DNA of 52,030 nucleotides from Zarea fungicola (GCA_900169235.1 FWCC01000308.1:1-52030); one strand, 5' to 3'; shown: positions 1-11,900, numbered from the stretch's first letter. The notes: generated by a model not told the origin, from the letters alone. Program-made: numbers and translations.

Positions 1-2683
1 TTGTCACCCACATGCCTGCCCACTATGGCCTGTTCCTGGCGTGTGCCTTAGTGGCACCCAAGCACCTTGCCTGTAAAGGTGCAGCGCCCGGGGGAAACAG
101 CGGGCATACTGAGTAGTCTGGCCAAATAAGGTATCCTGTATTTAGCTTCTTTTATTGGTACAACTTGGCATCCAAGCAAGTTACACGGCTTGCTACAGTG
201 CCAGACGCCGGCTGCTCATGCATTACAAGTCACACATCGGCTGCATGTTTATTACGACAATTCCTGCACCACGCCGTCCTGGTGGTAGAGGTACCTTGCC
301 CAACCAGGTAGCTTAACCAGTAAGCATGTATCAGCATCCACTGACCGAATATTACTGATAATAAGCCACGGCATGTCCACCAGCATGATGCCCCTCCCAC
401 TGCCCCAGTTCTTGTCCGTAGAAAAGGTTCTTTACCATGCTTGCGCCTAGACGCTACTACATATAAAGGCACCGGTGCCTGCAAATTGGCATTTATGCTA
501 CAAATTGCCTTGTCCTTGAACCTTGGCACACAAGATTGCAAGACCAGTTTTGGTCCAACAACCCGTGGCTTTTTTTTTTTTACAAAGAAAATAAAAGTAC
601 GGAGCACTCCGTGCTCTCCCTTGATAGAATTCGCAAGCGACGGCTCAGAGTATCCCCCGCTCGTATGCCCATTTCCTGTACGCTGTCTCGTGCCCTCGTG
701 CTCACCATCTGTCAATACTGAAAACGCACCAGTAGTACTCTACCCTGCGTACTACCCAGAGCCGTGCCTCATTCTCTCGTAACTCGCTCTAGCATCCGTA
801 CATAGGTTAGAGCCACCTCAGCAGCGCTTTCTGCAGGCTGGCAGGGGCTTGTCGCATACAAATAATCAGAGCAGTCCCAATGCAGGTTGACCCGTCTTGG
901 CTCACGCTGCTCCGCCGCCGCCGCCACCGCCTCTCTCTACCCATCTCTGCAGTCTACACCAAAAGAAAACATGTCCCCCATCAAACACCCACTGTAGCCA
1001 CTGGGAGGCCCGGAAAAGCAACTATTCTGAAACCAGCCACGGCGGAGGCGCTCCCTCAGGAGTTCAACGCCTCTAGATCGTATAGTGGCTTGGCTAGCGT
1101 GTCCCTGACACAAGCCCCACCAGCAAGTCGACTTAAATGTTCAAATGGTTGGTTGGCCAAGACCCTTGTCACAACCCAAGGGTTTTAGTTCTCACTGTTG
1201 GTGTCTACACAGCACAATGCCTACCAGTTGCCCTTCAACCCTTGTCCCATTGCCAGAGTATCAGGGGATTCATCAAAAGAAACAATAGCGCCAGTCTGCA
1301 TGTCTTTCATGCATGCCTGTGCGTCGCGACTCATTCGCTAACTGCAAGCTCCGATCTGACCGAGACTCCCTGGGGCCACCTATAGCTGACGTTGTATTTT
1401 CGACGCTCCGAAAAGGAAACAAACACCAACCATTCATATCGAGACAATCGCCATCTTCACCGAACAAAGCTCGACTCGACAACGCATGTTTTGAAACCCG
1501 CTCAGGCAATGTCTTTTTTTTTTCCTTGATTTTTTTTCTCCGTCCTCAGTTTTCTTTGTTCCCTTCTTACTCATCATGGAGAAGAAAACCAGAGACATTC
1601 ACAAACTTCCCGACCCCTGGGGAGGAAGAAAAGACAAAAGCCATTGTTACCATTTATTACCGACGGTGCCGGTTACTCCGCTTACAGGCACCGAGATTAC
1701 AAACTCTTATCATCAGAAAAAGATGATGGCAACCAAGCCCCTTTCACACTGCATACCCACAAAGAGATATTTGGGTAATATCCACCCAATTTAGATCCTC
1801 CTTGACAAAGCATTGCCAAGCAGCCACTGTAGTCACACATTCAGGTACTATTTCCATGGCGTTTTTCTTTTCGCAGCTGACGTGGATTGCTACTCTTGGA
1901 TTGTGAAGCTTACAATGCGGCTATCCTCACATTTCATGACTTGCACAGCGAACATGCAAATAAAGCCACTTATATTGCTGCTCCATAATGTACCTCCGCT
2001 TTATACAACAGTCGATTTAGGAAAATCATAATTTATACCTGACGGGGCATGGTAATAAAAAAAACGTGGTACCCTGCTCTGGATATTCGACCATCGCGAA
2101 ATCCTGGCAATGATTTAATGAGTATCAGAACCAAATGTGCTCAATTGCTTGTCGATCACCTGTACAGTCTCAAGCGAATGGTATCATGGCTTCATGACTG
2201 CCAACATTATCCCAAGCACTCTGGGACAGAGTATCGCCACAAGAGCTCAGGTGCAACGTAACCATCATTCCGCCTCTAGAAGAGAAGGCACTCACCTAGC
2301 CTCGTTTCAAAGCAACAAGTTGAACGTAAAAATAGCCCAAGAAACAGAATGACGTTATCCGGGGGGGGGGGGGGGCCAGGTTCATGCGTGCCAAAGGCCG
2401 GCTGGAAAACGTCGGATGCCAGCTCGCTATCAGATCCCCGTAATCAATCAAGCTCCGAAACGGAGCAGTCCAGCCACAATAGTACCTAGCCACAGCAAGG
2501 CTCGCGCCGCAGCGTCCAGCTGTGGCGGCTCGCCAATGATGTCGCTTTTGTTGCATATTCTGCCTCAGGCATTAACTATTTTTCCCTTTCCGAAGATCGC
2601 GAAAGCTGGGCCGAAGTTGCCCGGCTAGAGCGACGACGACGAAGCTCTACACATAATTTCCCCCGCCAATTGAGCTTGCCATC
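1..2683. other. Left-hand gene-poor stretch
   Basis: No gene is supported here. Open frames are short, lack recognisable motifs and overlap on both strands. The stretch contains several T-runs (for example near 571-581 and 1510-1536), a G15 run at 2361-2375 and an imperfect ACGGAG/CTCCGT palindrome at 599-612. A pyrimidine-rich patch followed by an ATG in good context at 1576 is described as a finding, but I could not build a gene model from it. The last few hundred bases are presumably the Mic19 promoter. Confidence 0.5.
2361..2375. repeat. G15 homopolymer
   Basis: An uninterrupted run of fifteen G on the + strand, about 310 bp upstream of the Mic19 start codon. Such runs are prone to length polymorphism and sequencing error. 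Confidence 0.9.
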
Positions 2684-3425
2684 ATGGGGTCCAGTGCATC
2701 AAAGCCGGAGCAATCAGGCTACCAATGGAAGGCGTAAGCATTCACCAAATTTTCCCCGACACCTCCAGTTTGCGATGCCCCAAATGGCGCAGTGTCGATG
2801 CTTTAGGCGCTGAAGGCTAACAAAAACGTCATGTTGCAAAAACAGCTCTGGCCCACCAGGAGTTTCTATGCCCGTTCTCGACTCTCTGCAATCCAGCCCC
2901 GAGGTACGAAAACAACTCCGTCTCTTTTCATACTCGTCAATTTTGAACCGCTCTATTTCAATCCCTGCGCCGAAAACCATGCTAACACCAATTCGCTTCT
3001 TCTCCCCTGGGAAATAGACTGACGCCTCACGTGCCAAATTGATTGAGCAGCAGATTCAGGCCCGCGTCGCCGACGAGCTCAAGAAGCTGCACCAGCGCGA
3101 GACCGAGACCCTCGCCGCCGCTCACGACAAGATTGCCGCTGCCTTCCCCGCCAAGGACGGCAGCAGCGAGGACAGCAACAGCAGCGCCGCCGCCGGCACG
3201 TCCCGCTACACCGTCTCAAATGAAGTCGAGGCCCTCCGCAAGAAGCTCGAGGAGCGCAAACAAATCCGCGCCCTGCCCGAGAGCGTCGAGCAGTCCCGTA
3301 ACAAGGTTATTGAGTGCCTGCACACCAACGACCGCCGGCCGCTCGACTGCTGGCAAGAAGTTGAGGATTTCAAGGCCGAGGTCAAGAAGCTGGAGAAGTC
3401 GTGGGTGGACAAGGTTGTATCATGA
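2684..3425 (+). CDS. MIC19: MICOS complex subunit Mic19 (CHCH-domain protein)
   Basis: This is a peripheral inner-membrane subunit of the MICOS complex, which builds mitochondrial crista junctions and bridges the Mic60 subcomplex. I read three exons: 2684-2733, 2846-2903 and 3018-3425, all with GT..AG borders and a continuous frame of 171 residues. The N-terminus is MGSSASKPE, the Mic19-type start with a glycine at position 2 suitable for myristoylation. It is followed by W-K-A and by L-Q-S-S-P-E, T-D-A-S-R-A, typical of the family. A charged coiled-coil region (about residues 45-125) leads into the C-terminal CHCH segment, with Cys136 and Cys147 (CX10C) and the following DCW motif. The start has a good context (catcATGG). 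The gene faces Tyw3 tail to tail with 350 bp between the stop codons. Family assignment is confident; the splice sites were inferred by eye. Confidence 0.9.
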
Positions 3426-3775
3426 GGGAGGATCTCGCCATACTGAAAACGTATAAAAAAAAACATTTCACGTCAAAGGGGAAAGGGGATGGATCAAATC
3501 GCATGGCTTACTGTAACAAGAACATGGAGCTTTGGTCTTGTTTTCTACAGCATACGCTCTGGCTTGTTTTTACTCTAAAAGCCTTGTTCTCTTTTTTCTT
3601 TTTTTTTTTGTGTACATTACGAACAAACATTTGAACCGGTAAAAGCTGTATAGACAAAGAAAAAGAAATGTACCAACAACATGGCATCTGCGACTCTTAT
3701 GACTTACTACTTCGTCACGTAGCAAGTTTCGGTATGAACTGTTTTACTGCTTTACTTCTTTCGTTTCATGGTTCG
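3426..3775. other. Convergent intergenic spacer Mic19/Tyw3
   Basis: 350 bp between two stop codons facing each other. It is AT-rich with T-runs near 3590-3610 and presumably holds both 3' UTRs. No gene seen. Confidence 0.6.
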
Positions 3776-4953
3776 TTACGCTATTGATGCCTCTCTGAAG
3801 TCTATATCGACCTCGATCACTTCTGCCTTGTCTGCTACCTGCATCATTGCCGCCTTGCGTCGCAACCCTTCCGCGCGCATCCTCTCGCGCCTCGCAGTCG
3901 CATCCTCCCACGCGCCACCCTCCGGATTTCTCCTTGGTACTGGCTCTTGTGTCGCATCTCTAAACGCATCCTCGAATCTCTGTATCCGCTTCGTATTCTC
4001 CGCGAACCGCTCGTGGCCGATACGCATGAGCCTGTCGAGGTAGTCAGGCGGCACAATGAGATGCCGACGCTGGCCATCTAAATCGGCATAGCCTAGCAAC
4101 GATTCGAAGCCGAGACCCATGGATCGAACGGCGACCATGGGCATGGCAGATTGGTCACTGGTACTGGGGCCACCTGCGACGAGGCTGACGGCGCCCGACT
4201 CACGGAAACCGGCGTGGAGGGCACATCGGAGGAGGAGTTGCGCGTGGGCATGTGACGCTGTGAGGACATGAAGGATCTAGATTTTTTTGCCAAGTGTTAG
4301 TATACGGTGCTATTTTATGGTTGCGGATTGAGAATTGAGGAAAGGGCGTCAAAAAAACTCACCATTGGTTCAAACTTGAAGTGTATAAGCCTTTGTTCTG
4401 AGCCACTCTCACCAGCACCACCAGTGGCATCCAGCAATGGTGTATCATCCGCATCTCCAGAGATGCCCAACTCCTTCGCCCAGTCCACCACTACGGCCAT
4501 GGCCACGCCCTCGTTTTGCAGCTCCACCATCTTGGGGTGCGGATCGTGCGAGACGTACAACCACGTTCCGCCGCCACCCTTGCCGCCCAGACCAGCTACC
4601 GTTTGCGTGCTCGCTGGTTGTATTCTATCCGACGTCTCGTCTTGCTGTCCGTGGATCTCCGTCGTCTCCTCATCGCCGCCATCAGCCGCATCTCGCTGTT
4701 GCTGTGGTTGCTGCGCCGGCACTGTTTTGCGGCCTTCCACAAAGACACTAACGCGCCCGGCGCAGCTACTCGTCGTCACAAACCCAGGCGCTGCATTTAT
4801 TTTGGCGAGGAGGTGGCGAATGCCTGCGTCTACTGTGCCTTTGGGCGAGGCGTCCGAGTACTCGGCATCGGGCACGGCAAGCTGCTCCAGAATCTTGCTC
4901 TTGCGGGCTTCGAAGATAGGGCCAGGTGATGGCAGAGCCAATGGGCTGGCCAT
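3776..4953 (-). CDS. TYW3: tRNA wybutosine-synthesizing protein 3 (Tyw3)
   Basis: Tyw3 is the SAM-dependent N4-methylase of the wybutosine pathway, which modifies the guanosine 3' of the anticodon in tRNA-Phe. There are two exons on the minus strand, 4953-4363 and 4276-3776, joined in phase 0 across an 86-nt intron, giving 363 residues. Family hallmarks are visible: F-E-A-R-K-S-K near residue 15, the T-T-S-S-C-A-G-R segment around Cys64, WLYVSHD about residue 135, HFKFEP(M) at the exon junction continuing into ILHVLTASHAHAQ, and the later G-F-R-E-S-G segment. The stretch between about residues 80 and 130 is a Gln/Asp/Gly-rich low-complexity insert not needed for the fold. The C-terminal ~60 residues are Arg/Glu-rich and probably helical. 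The ATG at 4953 is the first in the frame before the conserved core. Confidence 0.93.
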
Positions 4954-5649
4954 GGTTTTGCGAGATGAAAGATTTTGTGTATTGGCTTTAAATTTCTGGC
5001 ATTACATTAAGCTGGTGATGTAGTTGGTTTCAACCAAGCAACGCGAACTCCGCGGTGGTGAATGAAGAATTTGGAGTGGGGTCGTATAGATCTGGGTAGT
5101 TGATTTCAAGGTACAACACTGTAAACGTCAAAGGGTCAATCGCCTTTTGAATTAAATAACTAAATGGTAATTTTTATTAATAGATAAGCTTTATGATACT
5201 CATGGTATCATTGTTATATACTGCATCACTGTGTTGCTGGCCTGTTGTGGCCACCTTGTTTCCGTAGTAAACGGATTACTAGCTACCCTTGAGCCAACCA
5301 GGTGTTTGTAACGGCCCTTTGTCTTGCTTCGCCAATTAGTAGAAGATTGGAAGTTAGGTTAAGGGAGTATTAATGAGGGATTTACTAAAACCTGTAAATG
5401 TGATGCAAGTACCGCTACTTGTAATCGTGGTTGTATGGCTGCGCCAATTACCTGCGTCAAGCCTGATAGTGAAATCTGCATCATAAATCACAGACATTTA
5501 TCATTGAACATGTTTGAAAACAGTCCAACTTAGGATTCCAGATCTTAAAAAATAAATAAATTACATACGCCCAGTTATTGTCCAGTTAAAAACTGGCTCC
5601 CGCAAGTCAGCTAACATGATCAAATGAATGACTGGCAACGAAGCAGACA
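4954..5649. other. Intergenic: Tyw3 promoter side
   Basis: About 700 bp upstream of Tyw3 and downstream of the next minus-strand gene. The part 5110-5230 is distinctly AT-rich, as is 5530-5590. No open frame with coding character and no RNA gene recognised. Confidence 0.5.
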
Positions 5650-6363
5650 TCAACCAGCAGTCTCCTTTCCTAATAGCATATCCCACGTCGGTCTCGGTAA
5701 CTTCTCAAAGCCCCTCATATACCTCTGCTCCGCCATCTTCTCTGCCACGTACTGCCGTGCTGTCTGCTCTATTGTTGGCCAGTCCAGTACCGCCCTGCCC
5801 AGGAGTACCCTGCGCCGCTTTTTGCCCATCCCTGCCAGTCTACTCAGCACAGTCGACACCCAAATCTGAGACTCCCAGCTCGTGGGCCGCACCACTGCTG
5901 TCAAGTCATCCCCTGGCAGCGACCTTGGAGCTTTCGTTTCCCGCAGCAGCTTCCGCAACTCGAAGTCGTCTTGAATCTTGGCAATGAGGATGCGCGCGTA
6001 CATGTGCGCGACTGTGGATATACTGGGCATGATGGTCTCGGCGTATCGCCAGAGCATGCCTTCTGCGTAGGCAGCGGTACCCGGACGCACGCGGTCCAAG
6101 TGGTAACCGAGACCCGAGTTGATAAGCTTGTCCTCAATCTTGGGGCCCATGAGGAAACCCCATTTGAAGCTGCTTGATCCCACACTGGTTAGTTTCTTCC
6201 TTGATCCATGGTACCTCATGTGAAAATTTTGTTTTCTTATATACCTTTGTTTGTTTTCCGGCTCGTCATCATCGCAGTAGACTGATATGTACAAACGATT
6301 CTTGTCACGATTCCTTTTACGATACACGATAGACGACACAATAGATGAGTTGAGGCACGACAT
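5650..6363 (-). CDS. Conserved-looking protein of unknown function
   Basis: I do not recognise this family. The main exon (5650 to 6169 or 6184) encodes about 173-178 residues with strong coding character: KWGFLMGPKIEDKLI, then L-G-Y-H-L-D-R-V-R-P-G-T, Y-A-E-G-M-L-W-R-Y-A, S-T-V-A-H-M-Y-A-R-I-L, a W-E-S-Q-I-W segment and a basic G-K-K-R-R-R. It ends in a Pro-Trp-rich tail and is mostly predicted helical. The frame stays open upstream to an ATG at 6363, but an intron is likely: donor GTATAT at 6244, branch CTAAC near 6189-6193, and acceptor at 6185 or, better spaced from the branch, at 6170. Both keep phase 2. A rival 5' model uses an ATG at 6507, exon 6507-6426, then 6281-6245. The product is about 212-217 residues. 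No signal peptide or membrane segment is obvious in the main exon. The 5' end is unresolved. Confidence 0.7.
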   Translation of the reverse strand: MSCLNSSIVSSIVYRKRNRDKNRLYISVYCDDDEPENKQRYIRKQNFHMRYHGSRKKLTSVGSSSFKWGFLMGPKIEDKLINSGLGYHLDRVRPGTAAYAEGMLWRYAETIMPSISTVAHMYARILIAKIQDDFELRKLLRETKAPRSLPGDDLTAVVRPTSWESQIWVSTVLSRLAGMGKKRRRVLLGRAVLDWPTIEQTARQYVAEKMAEQRYMRGFEKLPRPTWDMLLGKETAG

Positions 6364-6507
6364 AATGGACGACGATGAGATACTACTAGGACCAATCGTC
6401 CTTAGCTGGAGTCATCGAGGCTTACATGGAAGATATATATGGCTCGCAGATTCAAGGCAATGCGGCCTCTCTTCTCCTAGCCTGAGGGTTGGGGGCGAGG
6501 GTGTCAT

Positions 6508-8032
6508 CGTTTCGGATGGCCGCACTGTGGGATGTCGTACGCAAAGCAGAATTAACTAAACCGGGTAGACGCATTTTAGAGCATCACAGAATATGCTACA
6601 CAATACAAAAGCCAATATCAAATGCATGGGATGGCTGTCTATGTTATGCAGAGTAACGCTGCAAGTCGACTGCCTCTATTTCAGAGCTTACCCGGCTTGC
6701 GTTGTAGCACCTTGACTTCATTTCGGCAGGCAGCATGTTTGCCCCAAAACGATTTGTAATCGAACAGCTTGCTCAATACAACACTCGAAATATCCGTAGT
6801 TTATGTTAAGGCGCTAATATATATATATATATAATAAAGTAAGAGGTTGTCCAGGAATATTTAAGCAAACAGCAGCGTTGAGCGAAAGCCACTCTAGCTC
6901 ATCAGTATATTTATTTTGGCCAGCAAAATGCAACCATCCAAAGCTCTCCCCTGAACCATATGCAGACGGTGAGTGTCGTTGTTAGCGTAGATGACCACGA
7001 ACACCACTTGAAAGAGGGATCTTGGTTATGCAATCATAGATTACAGCCTGCTTCCAAAAACGGATTCGACTACATGCTGCAGAGTAACCACGCTCGGACA
7101 GCAGGCATGCTGTGCTGCGCAGCACGGGATGGCATCTCGCCAGTTGGCATGGCGCCGCCTTATATCTTCGACTTTGGCGATTGACCTTTGATTGACAAAG
7201 GGAATAGTATTTTCTTCGACTTCCCCCCTTTTACCCACCAGATGAGAATTCCGATTCTGTTTTGCATCTCATATCACCTTCACCAGACTGCTGCAACCTG
7301 TAACCGAGTACAGTATACAATGGACAATACTCTATTGTGTGCGAGTGGGAGACCTGTGTGCATGCTTGATGCCACGGAAATGAGAAAATTGTTTTATTCT
7401 ACTATGGAGAGCTTAATTTTTACTGTAAATTAGTCGTCTGCTATTTTTTGTCGTTTTTTTTTTTTTTTTTTCAAACGGCTATAAAGACTCTGATTCATGC
7501 AGGAGGAATCATTGCATTCATCAGCCAGAAAATCTGTGGTGATTGTGACCACCAACTGCGGGGTCATGTGCCTACTGGCCGGTCTGGCCCACGACTCCGT
7601 CCAACGTCACCTCTCAGCACTGCAACGTCAGCTTGCTGTCATGATATCCCGTCACGATGCACAAGGTAACGAGTGAGTTAATTAGCTTTTTGTTTCTTTA
7701 TCGAGGAAATGCAGCCTATCTAATGCAGCTGATTCATCTAGTCTCCTCTGCCCAAGTGAGGCGGCCACTGCCGCCACGGCAACGATGAGGTATGAAGAAT
7801 GAAGAATGAAGAATGAAGAAAGCAAGAGACAAAATGCCGAACGCCGAAACCATGATGATTAAAAATTTAAAACGACCGTGGCCGAGTGCTGATATCCTTG
7901 CTGTGCAACCATGAAACACCGAAATATCGCCAGAAAAATTCAAATGCCACCCCCCCTTTCATCAGTTCATAAAATCACAACGCGCTTTTGCTTTTTGGAA
8001 AACGACAACTCGAAACAAGGAGACACGCAAAT
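6508..8032. other. Gene-poor spacer
   Basis: No supported gene. It contains an AT microsatellite near 6818-6834, a T-run at about 7454-7471 and a 7-mer tandem repeat at 7794-7820. Short frames here have no motif and no spliced continuation that I could find. The right end should carry the 3' UTR of the PAPS reductase gene. Confidence 0.5.
7794..7820. repeat. GAAGAAT tandem repeat
   Basis: Three perfect copies of the 7-mer GAAGAAT followed by a partial fourth, about 210 bp downstream of the PAPS reductase stop codon. Confidence 0.85.
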
Positions 8033-8935
8033 CTAGACGGAAATCTGCTGACTCTTCTCCATGTCACTGAGGAACTGGGCATATCGTGACTTTTTGTTGT
8101 GGATGCCGCACTCCGTCTTGGCCTGGCCTGCCCAGCGGCCGGCACGCTCGTCGTCACCGTCCTTGACGGGGACAGTCGAGTGCCAGTCGCCGACAGACTT
8201 GTAGCCCTTGTCAAGAAGGGCGTTGTAGGGCACGCTGTTCTCCTTGATATAATCGCTGACCTGGGAGAAGCTCCATGCGGCCAGAGGGTTGATCTTGATA
8301 ATGTTGCGCTCCTCGTCGAGCTCGATGATGGGAATGGATCCGCGGGCGGCACCTTGCGATCGACGACGGCCGTTGAGCACGGCCGCGACGTTGAGGGTAT
8401 CATATGCCCTTTGCAGGGGCTCCACCTTGACGATGTAGTCATACATCTCGCCGGCAGTGTGGTAAAACTCCTTGCCGTAAACCTCCTCGAGCTCCTCGGG
8501 CGTGTCGGCACCCTCAGGCTTGAAGACATGGATGGGGACGTTGGGGTAGCGGGCCTTGATGCGGTCGACGAGCTCATAGGTCTCGTTGAAGTGGTACATG
8601 GTGTCCAGGAAAATGAGGTCGACAGTGCGGGAATTTGGGTTCTCGGCCTGGATCTTGGACAACATGTCGATGGTGGCGAGGCCAGTCAGGCCAAAGGCTG
8701 TGGACTGGTAGAGGTTGGGGAACATGATCTTGCAGAAGCGGAGGATGTCCATGGGGTGCATCGACTCCATCTGATCGTTGAGATATTCAATGTGTGGCTT
8801 GCTCAGGGAAATGAGGGGTGACGAGGAGGCCGACTTGACCGCGACCTCGCCGTCCTGGCCAGACACGTAACCAGACTCGATGTCATGGTTGTCATATTTG
8901 TCCTCGTTGAAGGACGGAGAGGAACTTTGTGTCAT
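8033..8935 (-). CDS. MET16: Phosphoadenosine phosphosulfate (PAPS) reductase
   Basis: Reduces PAPS to sulfite with thioredoxin, a step of assimilatory sulfate reduction leading to cysteine and methionine. It is a single exon of 300 residues. The frame is open 162 nt further upstream, but I chose the ATG at 8935 (MTQSSS) because the upstream residues are hydrophobic and unlike the family. Visible features: an acidic disordered N-terminus (residues 1-45); the core from about 60 with F-G-L-T-G-L-A-T-I-D-M-L and D-L-I-F-L-D-T-M-Y-H-F-N-E-T-Y, the PAPS-binding region; V-Y-G-K-E-F-Y; L-N-G-R-R-R-S-Q-G; N-P-L-A-A-W-S-F; and the C-terminal catalytic K-T-E-C-G-I-H with Cys276. Length matches fungal Met16/sA proteins. 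It is transcribed leftwards, with a long gene-free stretch upstream that may hold its promoter. Confidence 0.95.
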   Translation of the reverse strand: MTQSSSPSFNEDKYDNHDIESGYVSGQDGEVAVKSASSSPLISLSKPHIEYLNDQMESMHPMDILRFCKIMFPNLYQSTAFGLTGLATIDMLSKIQAENPNSRTVDLIFLDTMYHFNETYELVDRIKARYPNVPIHVFKPEGADTPEELEEVYGKEFYHTAGEMYDYIVKVEPLQRAYDTLNVAAVLNGRRRSQGAARGSIPIIELDEERNIIKINPLAAWSFSQVSDYIKENSVPYNALLDKGYKSVGDWHSTVPVKDGDDERAGRWAGQAKTECGIHNKKSRYAQFLSDMEKSQQISV

Positions 8936-11900
8936 GATGAAGGATATGAATATAATGACGACCAAGGAAACAAATGATTCGGTGTATCGTGCCACGGTGC
9001 CTGGTGAGCAAAATTTTGCTGCTGCTTGTTGTGTGGTTTTTGGTTTGTGTAAGAGGGCTTGATGAGGGTGAGTTGTGCTTTTTATGAACGCAGACAAGTT
9101 GTTGCTAATCAGATCTTGGCAGGATTTCCAATACTTTGTTTATAAGCAACACGATGTGCTTCACAACACAGAATACAAATGGGAAAGAAAGAGGAAGAGA
9201 GAGTTTGCATTTAGAGCTGCAATGGAAATACGGCAGCGAGAGGCCGAGCGATGGGGGGAGTGGGCGGCCAGCTGCCTGACTAATTGTGCAAAGGGCGCCC
9301 GTACATTGCGTGCAAGTTTCACATTGGGTTTTACAGGCTAGAAGGGAGCGCATTAACATCAATTGGCACGCAAACCGGCTGAAAGCGCCTGAGTTGGCTC
9401 CAATATGGCTCTCTAGAGCCTGTCTGAGTTTTTGCGTGTTGATGGGGACTGATCACGACATCGACGCCATTGCTTCCGCGATGCGAAGCGCGAAACCTGA
9501 TTGGTGAGCGAGGAGCCGGTCGGGGTCGTCGGCAAGTACAAGGGACATTGCATTTGCAGAGCTTCCACTAACAATAACAGGTTCCGCCTACATTATGGGG
9601 CTCTTAGCTTAACTTTAACTGGACCCCTGGTGGCCAAGGGCCGGTTTGCCTGCTTCGACGACCACGCAATGAGATTAGAAATGCTTCTGCGAACCGAGAA
9701 AAATCTCGTCATCGCCTGTGCCCCGGGTGCTCAGGGCTAGCATGCAGGATTCCATCCCCCCCCACGCCAACTGTTCGGAGGCGATCGCCCTTGTCAGCAA
9801 ATACAACTGATGGCCCTGTTGCGTTGTGCCTTGTCGGCACCCATAATAAGCCCTGCAGCAGGATGACATGGGGCGCGATGTCCGACAGTCCGCTGCCCGA
9901 CGACCCGTAGCCCTGTGCGTGTTAGAGCGTGTGGACGGCAAAATTTAGCAGATGCATTGCAGCCAATTCTCTAGGGTATTGGACGTGTTGATGCGGGGTG
10001 ACAAGGTTGGCTTGTGCCATGATATCTTCCTGCTAATACGTATAGAAGGGGATGCCATATATGCTGTTGGTGTGGTGGGTAGTTGCTGTGTGGGCTGCTC
10101 CTTTGCCGGAGAGAGACGGACAACCGCCAGAACGGAGCTCTTTGACCCGTTGTTAATAACATACATACAAATCGCTCAACAGCTCATAGGACAGTGGGGA
10201 CAGTCGGTCAAACCTACCCAGGCCTTGCTGAACAATCACAGGGATTTGGGCTGGTCACTGTCTCGGTGTCCCCGGCACGGTAATCGGGGATGGTACTCGG
10301 GGATGGTATTTTACGGCAGCCGTTTGAGCAACTGCGACTGAGCAGAGGTCAAGAGAAATGGCCAGATGTAAGCTTTATGCGGTTGGAGTGTAAAACCTAT
10401 ACAGCATCAGTTACTAAACTGCGACGGATTGCACCTAGATGCTCGGATTTGAATAGACTTACATTTGACTGCACAACTACAGACAAGCTGGCACTGGAAG
10501 TCGGCCACCGTAGACCGAAGCAAATTTTTCCAGTGGTTTATCCCAAAGACATCCAGCAGTGATGCGTTCAACCGCTGGAAGCAGAAATTATGCTTCCCAC
10601 TCGCTTATAGCCACTCGGCCTTGAAAAAAGAAACATGACATAAGAAAACTTCAAGTTAATCCTACCAGTACAGCCCTTGTTTGAGCCAGAACCCAACCTT
10701 CTGAAATATTTTTTACCGAATCAAAGCAAATAGAAAATCCGTAAAATTCGACTGACTGTGGAAGTGTTGAGAACAGCGTCTTCGAAGTTCATGCATTCCC
10801 CATTCAGATTTTGCTGGTAAAATCTGAATGGCATGGATAAAGAGAAGGCAAAAACAAAGTTCATCTTCATATGACTCTCTTGCCGCACTTGCGGTATCTC
10901 TTGCGACATTTTTTCCTTGCCATTCTGCGCCTGCCAGCGCGTCAGTTTTTTAACTTTGCCAGCTTGATTTTCGGTTCGTCTGGAAGCTAGTCGGGCCGCA
11001 CCTCGGGATGGCCTCTCTCGTTTTGCGTAAGGCATCAAAATAATACATCTATTTCTGATGCACCTTGGCCCCCAATCACCACAGTCGGCGGTAGTATCCT
11101 CCTGCTACCCAGCCACGAGGACTTGTTCTTCATCCCAGCCAGGGCCGACATGTGGACCTCCCGTATGGCACTGGTCATCATTTGTTGATATTGAGTCATC
11201 CCTGGCCATTTCAGGGTCCTCTCAAACTCGGAGCCGAAGATTGAGGACGCCGCCCCAGCTTCCCTTTTGAGGCAGGGTTGGGAGAGGCTCATTCATGTGG
11301 ACGAAATGCAGGACATGAGAGCGTGCGCAGATGCGAACTGTCTGCAGGTGCCACCGCTCTTTACAGGTCAGCAAAGAAAGGCTCCATTTACTCCTAAGCC
11401 GAGTATTTAGAGAAGATGCAAGGCGAAGAGGTTGTTTAGGAAGCGGATGGGATGCCGTGGCTCAAGACGTATCAAACTTAGGCAGTCATAGGCCCATTAT
11501 ATATAAAAAAGAATGACTTTTGAATTTATATGTGTAATCCGATTCAAACTGCTTGGGAAAATTTTCAAAATCCGGAGGGAATGGTGCGGTAGGTTATTTG
11601 ACAGCTACATGTTGATGTTGGCTCCTTTGGTGGCTTCTGGCGGACGATGATATCAAAACCAAAAAAGAGAGTCTCGCGGTGCTGGCTGCAAGAATTCAAT
11701 TTATATCCTTTTTTTAATGGAAAGGAATGGATATGCAGTAATTGCAGGCAGTGTTTTAAGGTTTCAAATCTGTCTTACCAACGATTATCATTTATTAGAG
11801 CTCAAGAGGCGTTCCTAGTGCTTGGTGGTGATGCCTTTCCACTTCTGCTTCGGAGGTATAAACCGTCGCAAATGAGATAAGAATGCCTTCAGCCGTTATT

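Noticed and set aside
230..782. Overlapping 161- and 113-residue frames on both strands
   Set aside because: They cross a T-run, have no motif and overlap each other antisense; neither has coding character.
4307..5023. Plus-strand 238-residue frame over Tyw3
   Set aside because: Shadow of the Tyw3 coding strand; Cys/Ser-rich composition without a recognisable domain.
8936..9097. 54-residue N-terminal extension of PAPS reductase
   Set aside because: The in-frame upstream residues are hydrophobic and unlike the family; the ATG at 8935 gives the usual length.
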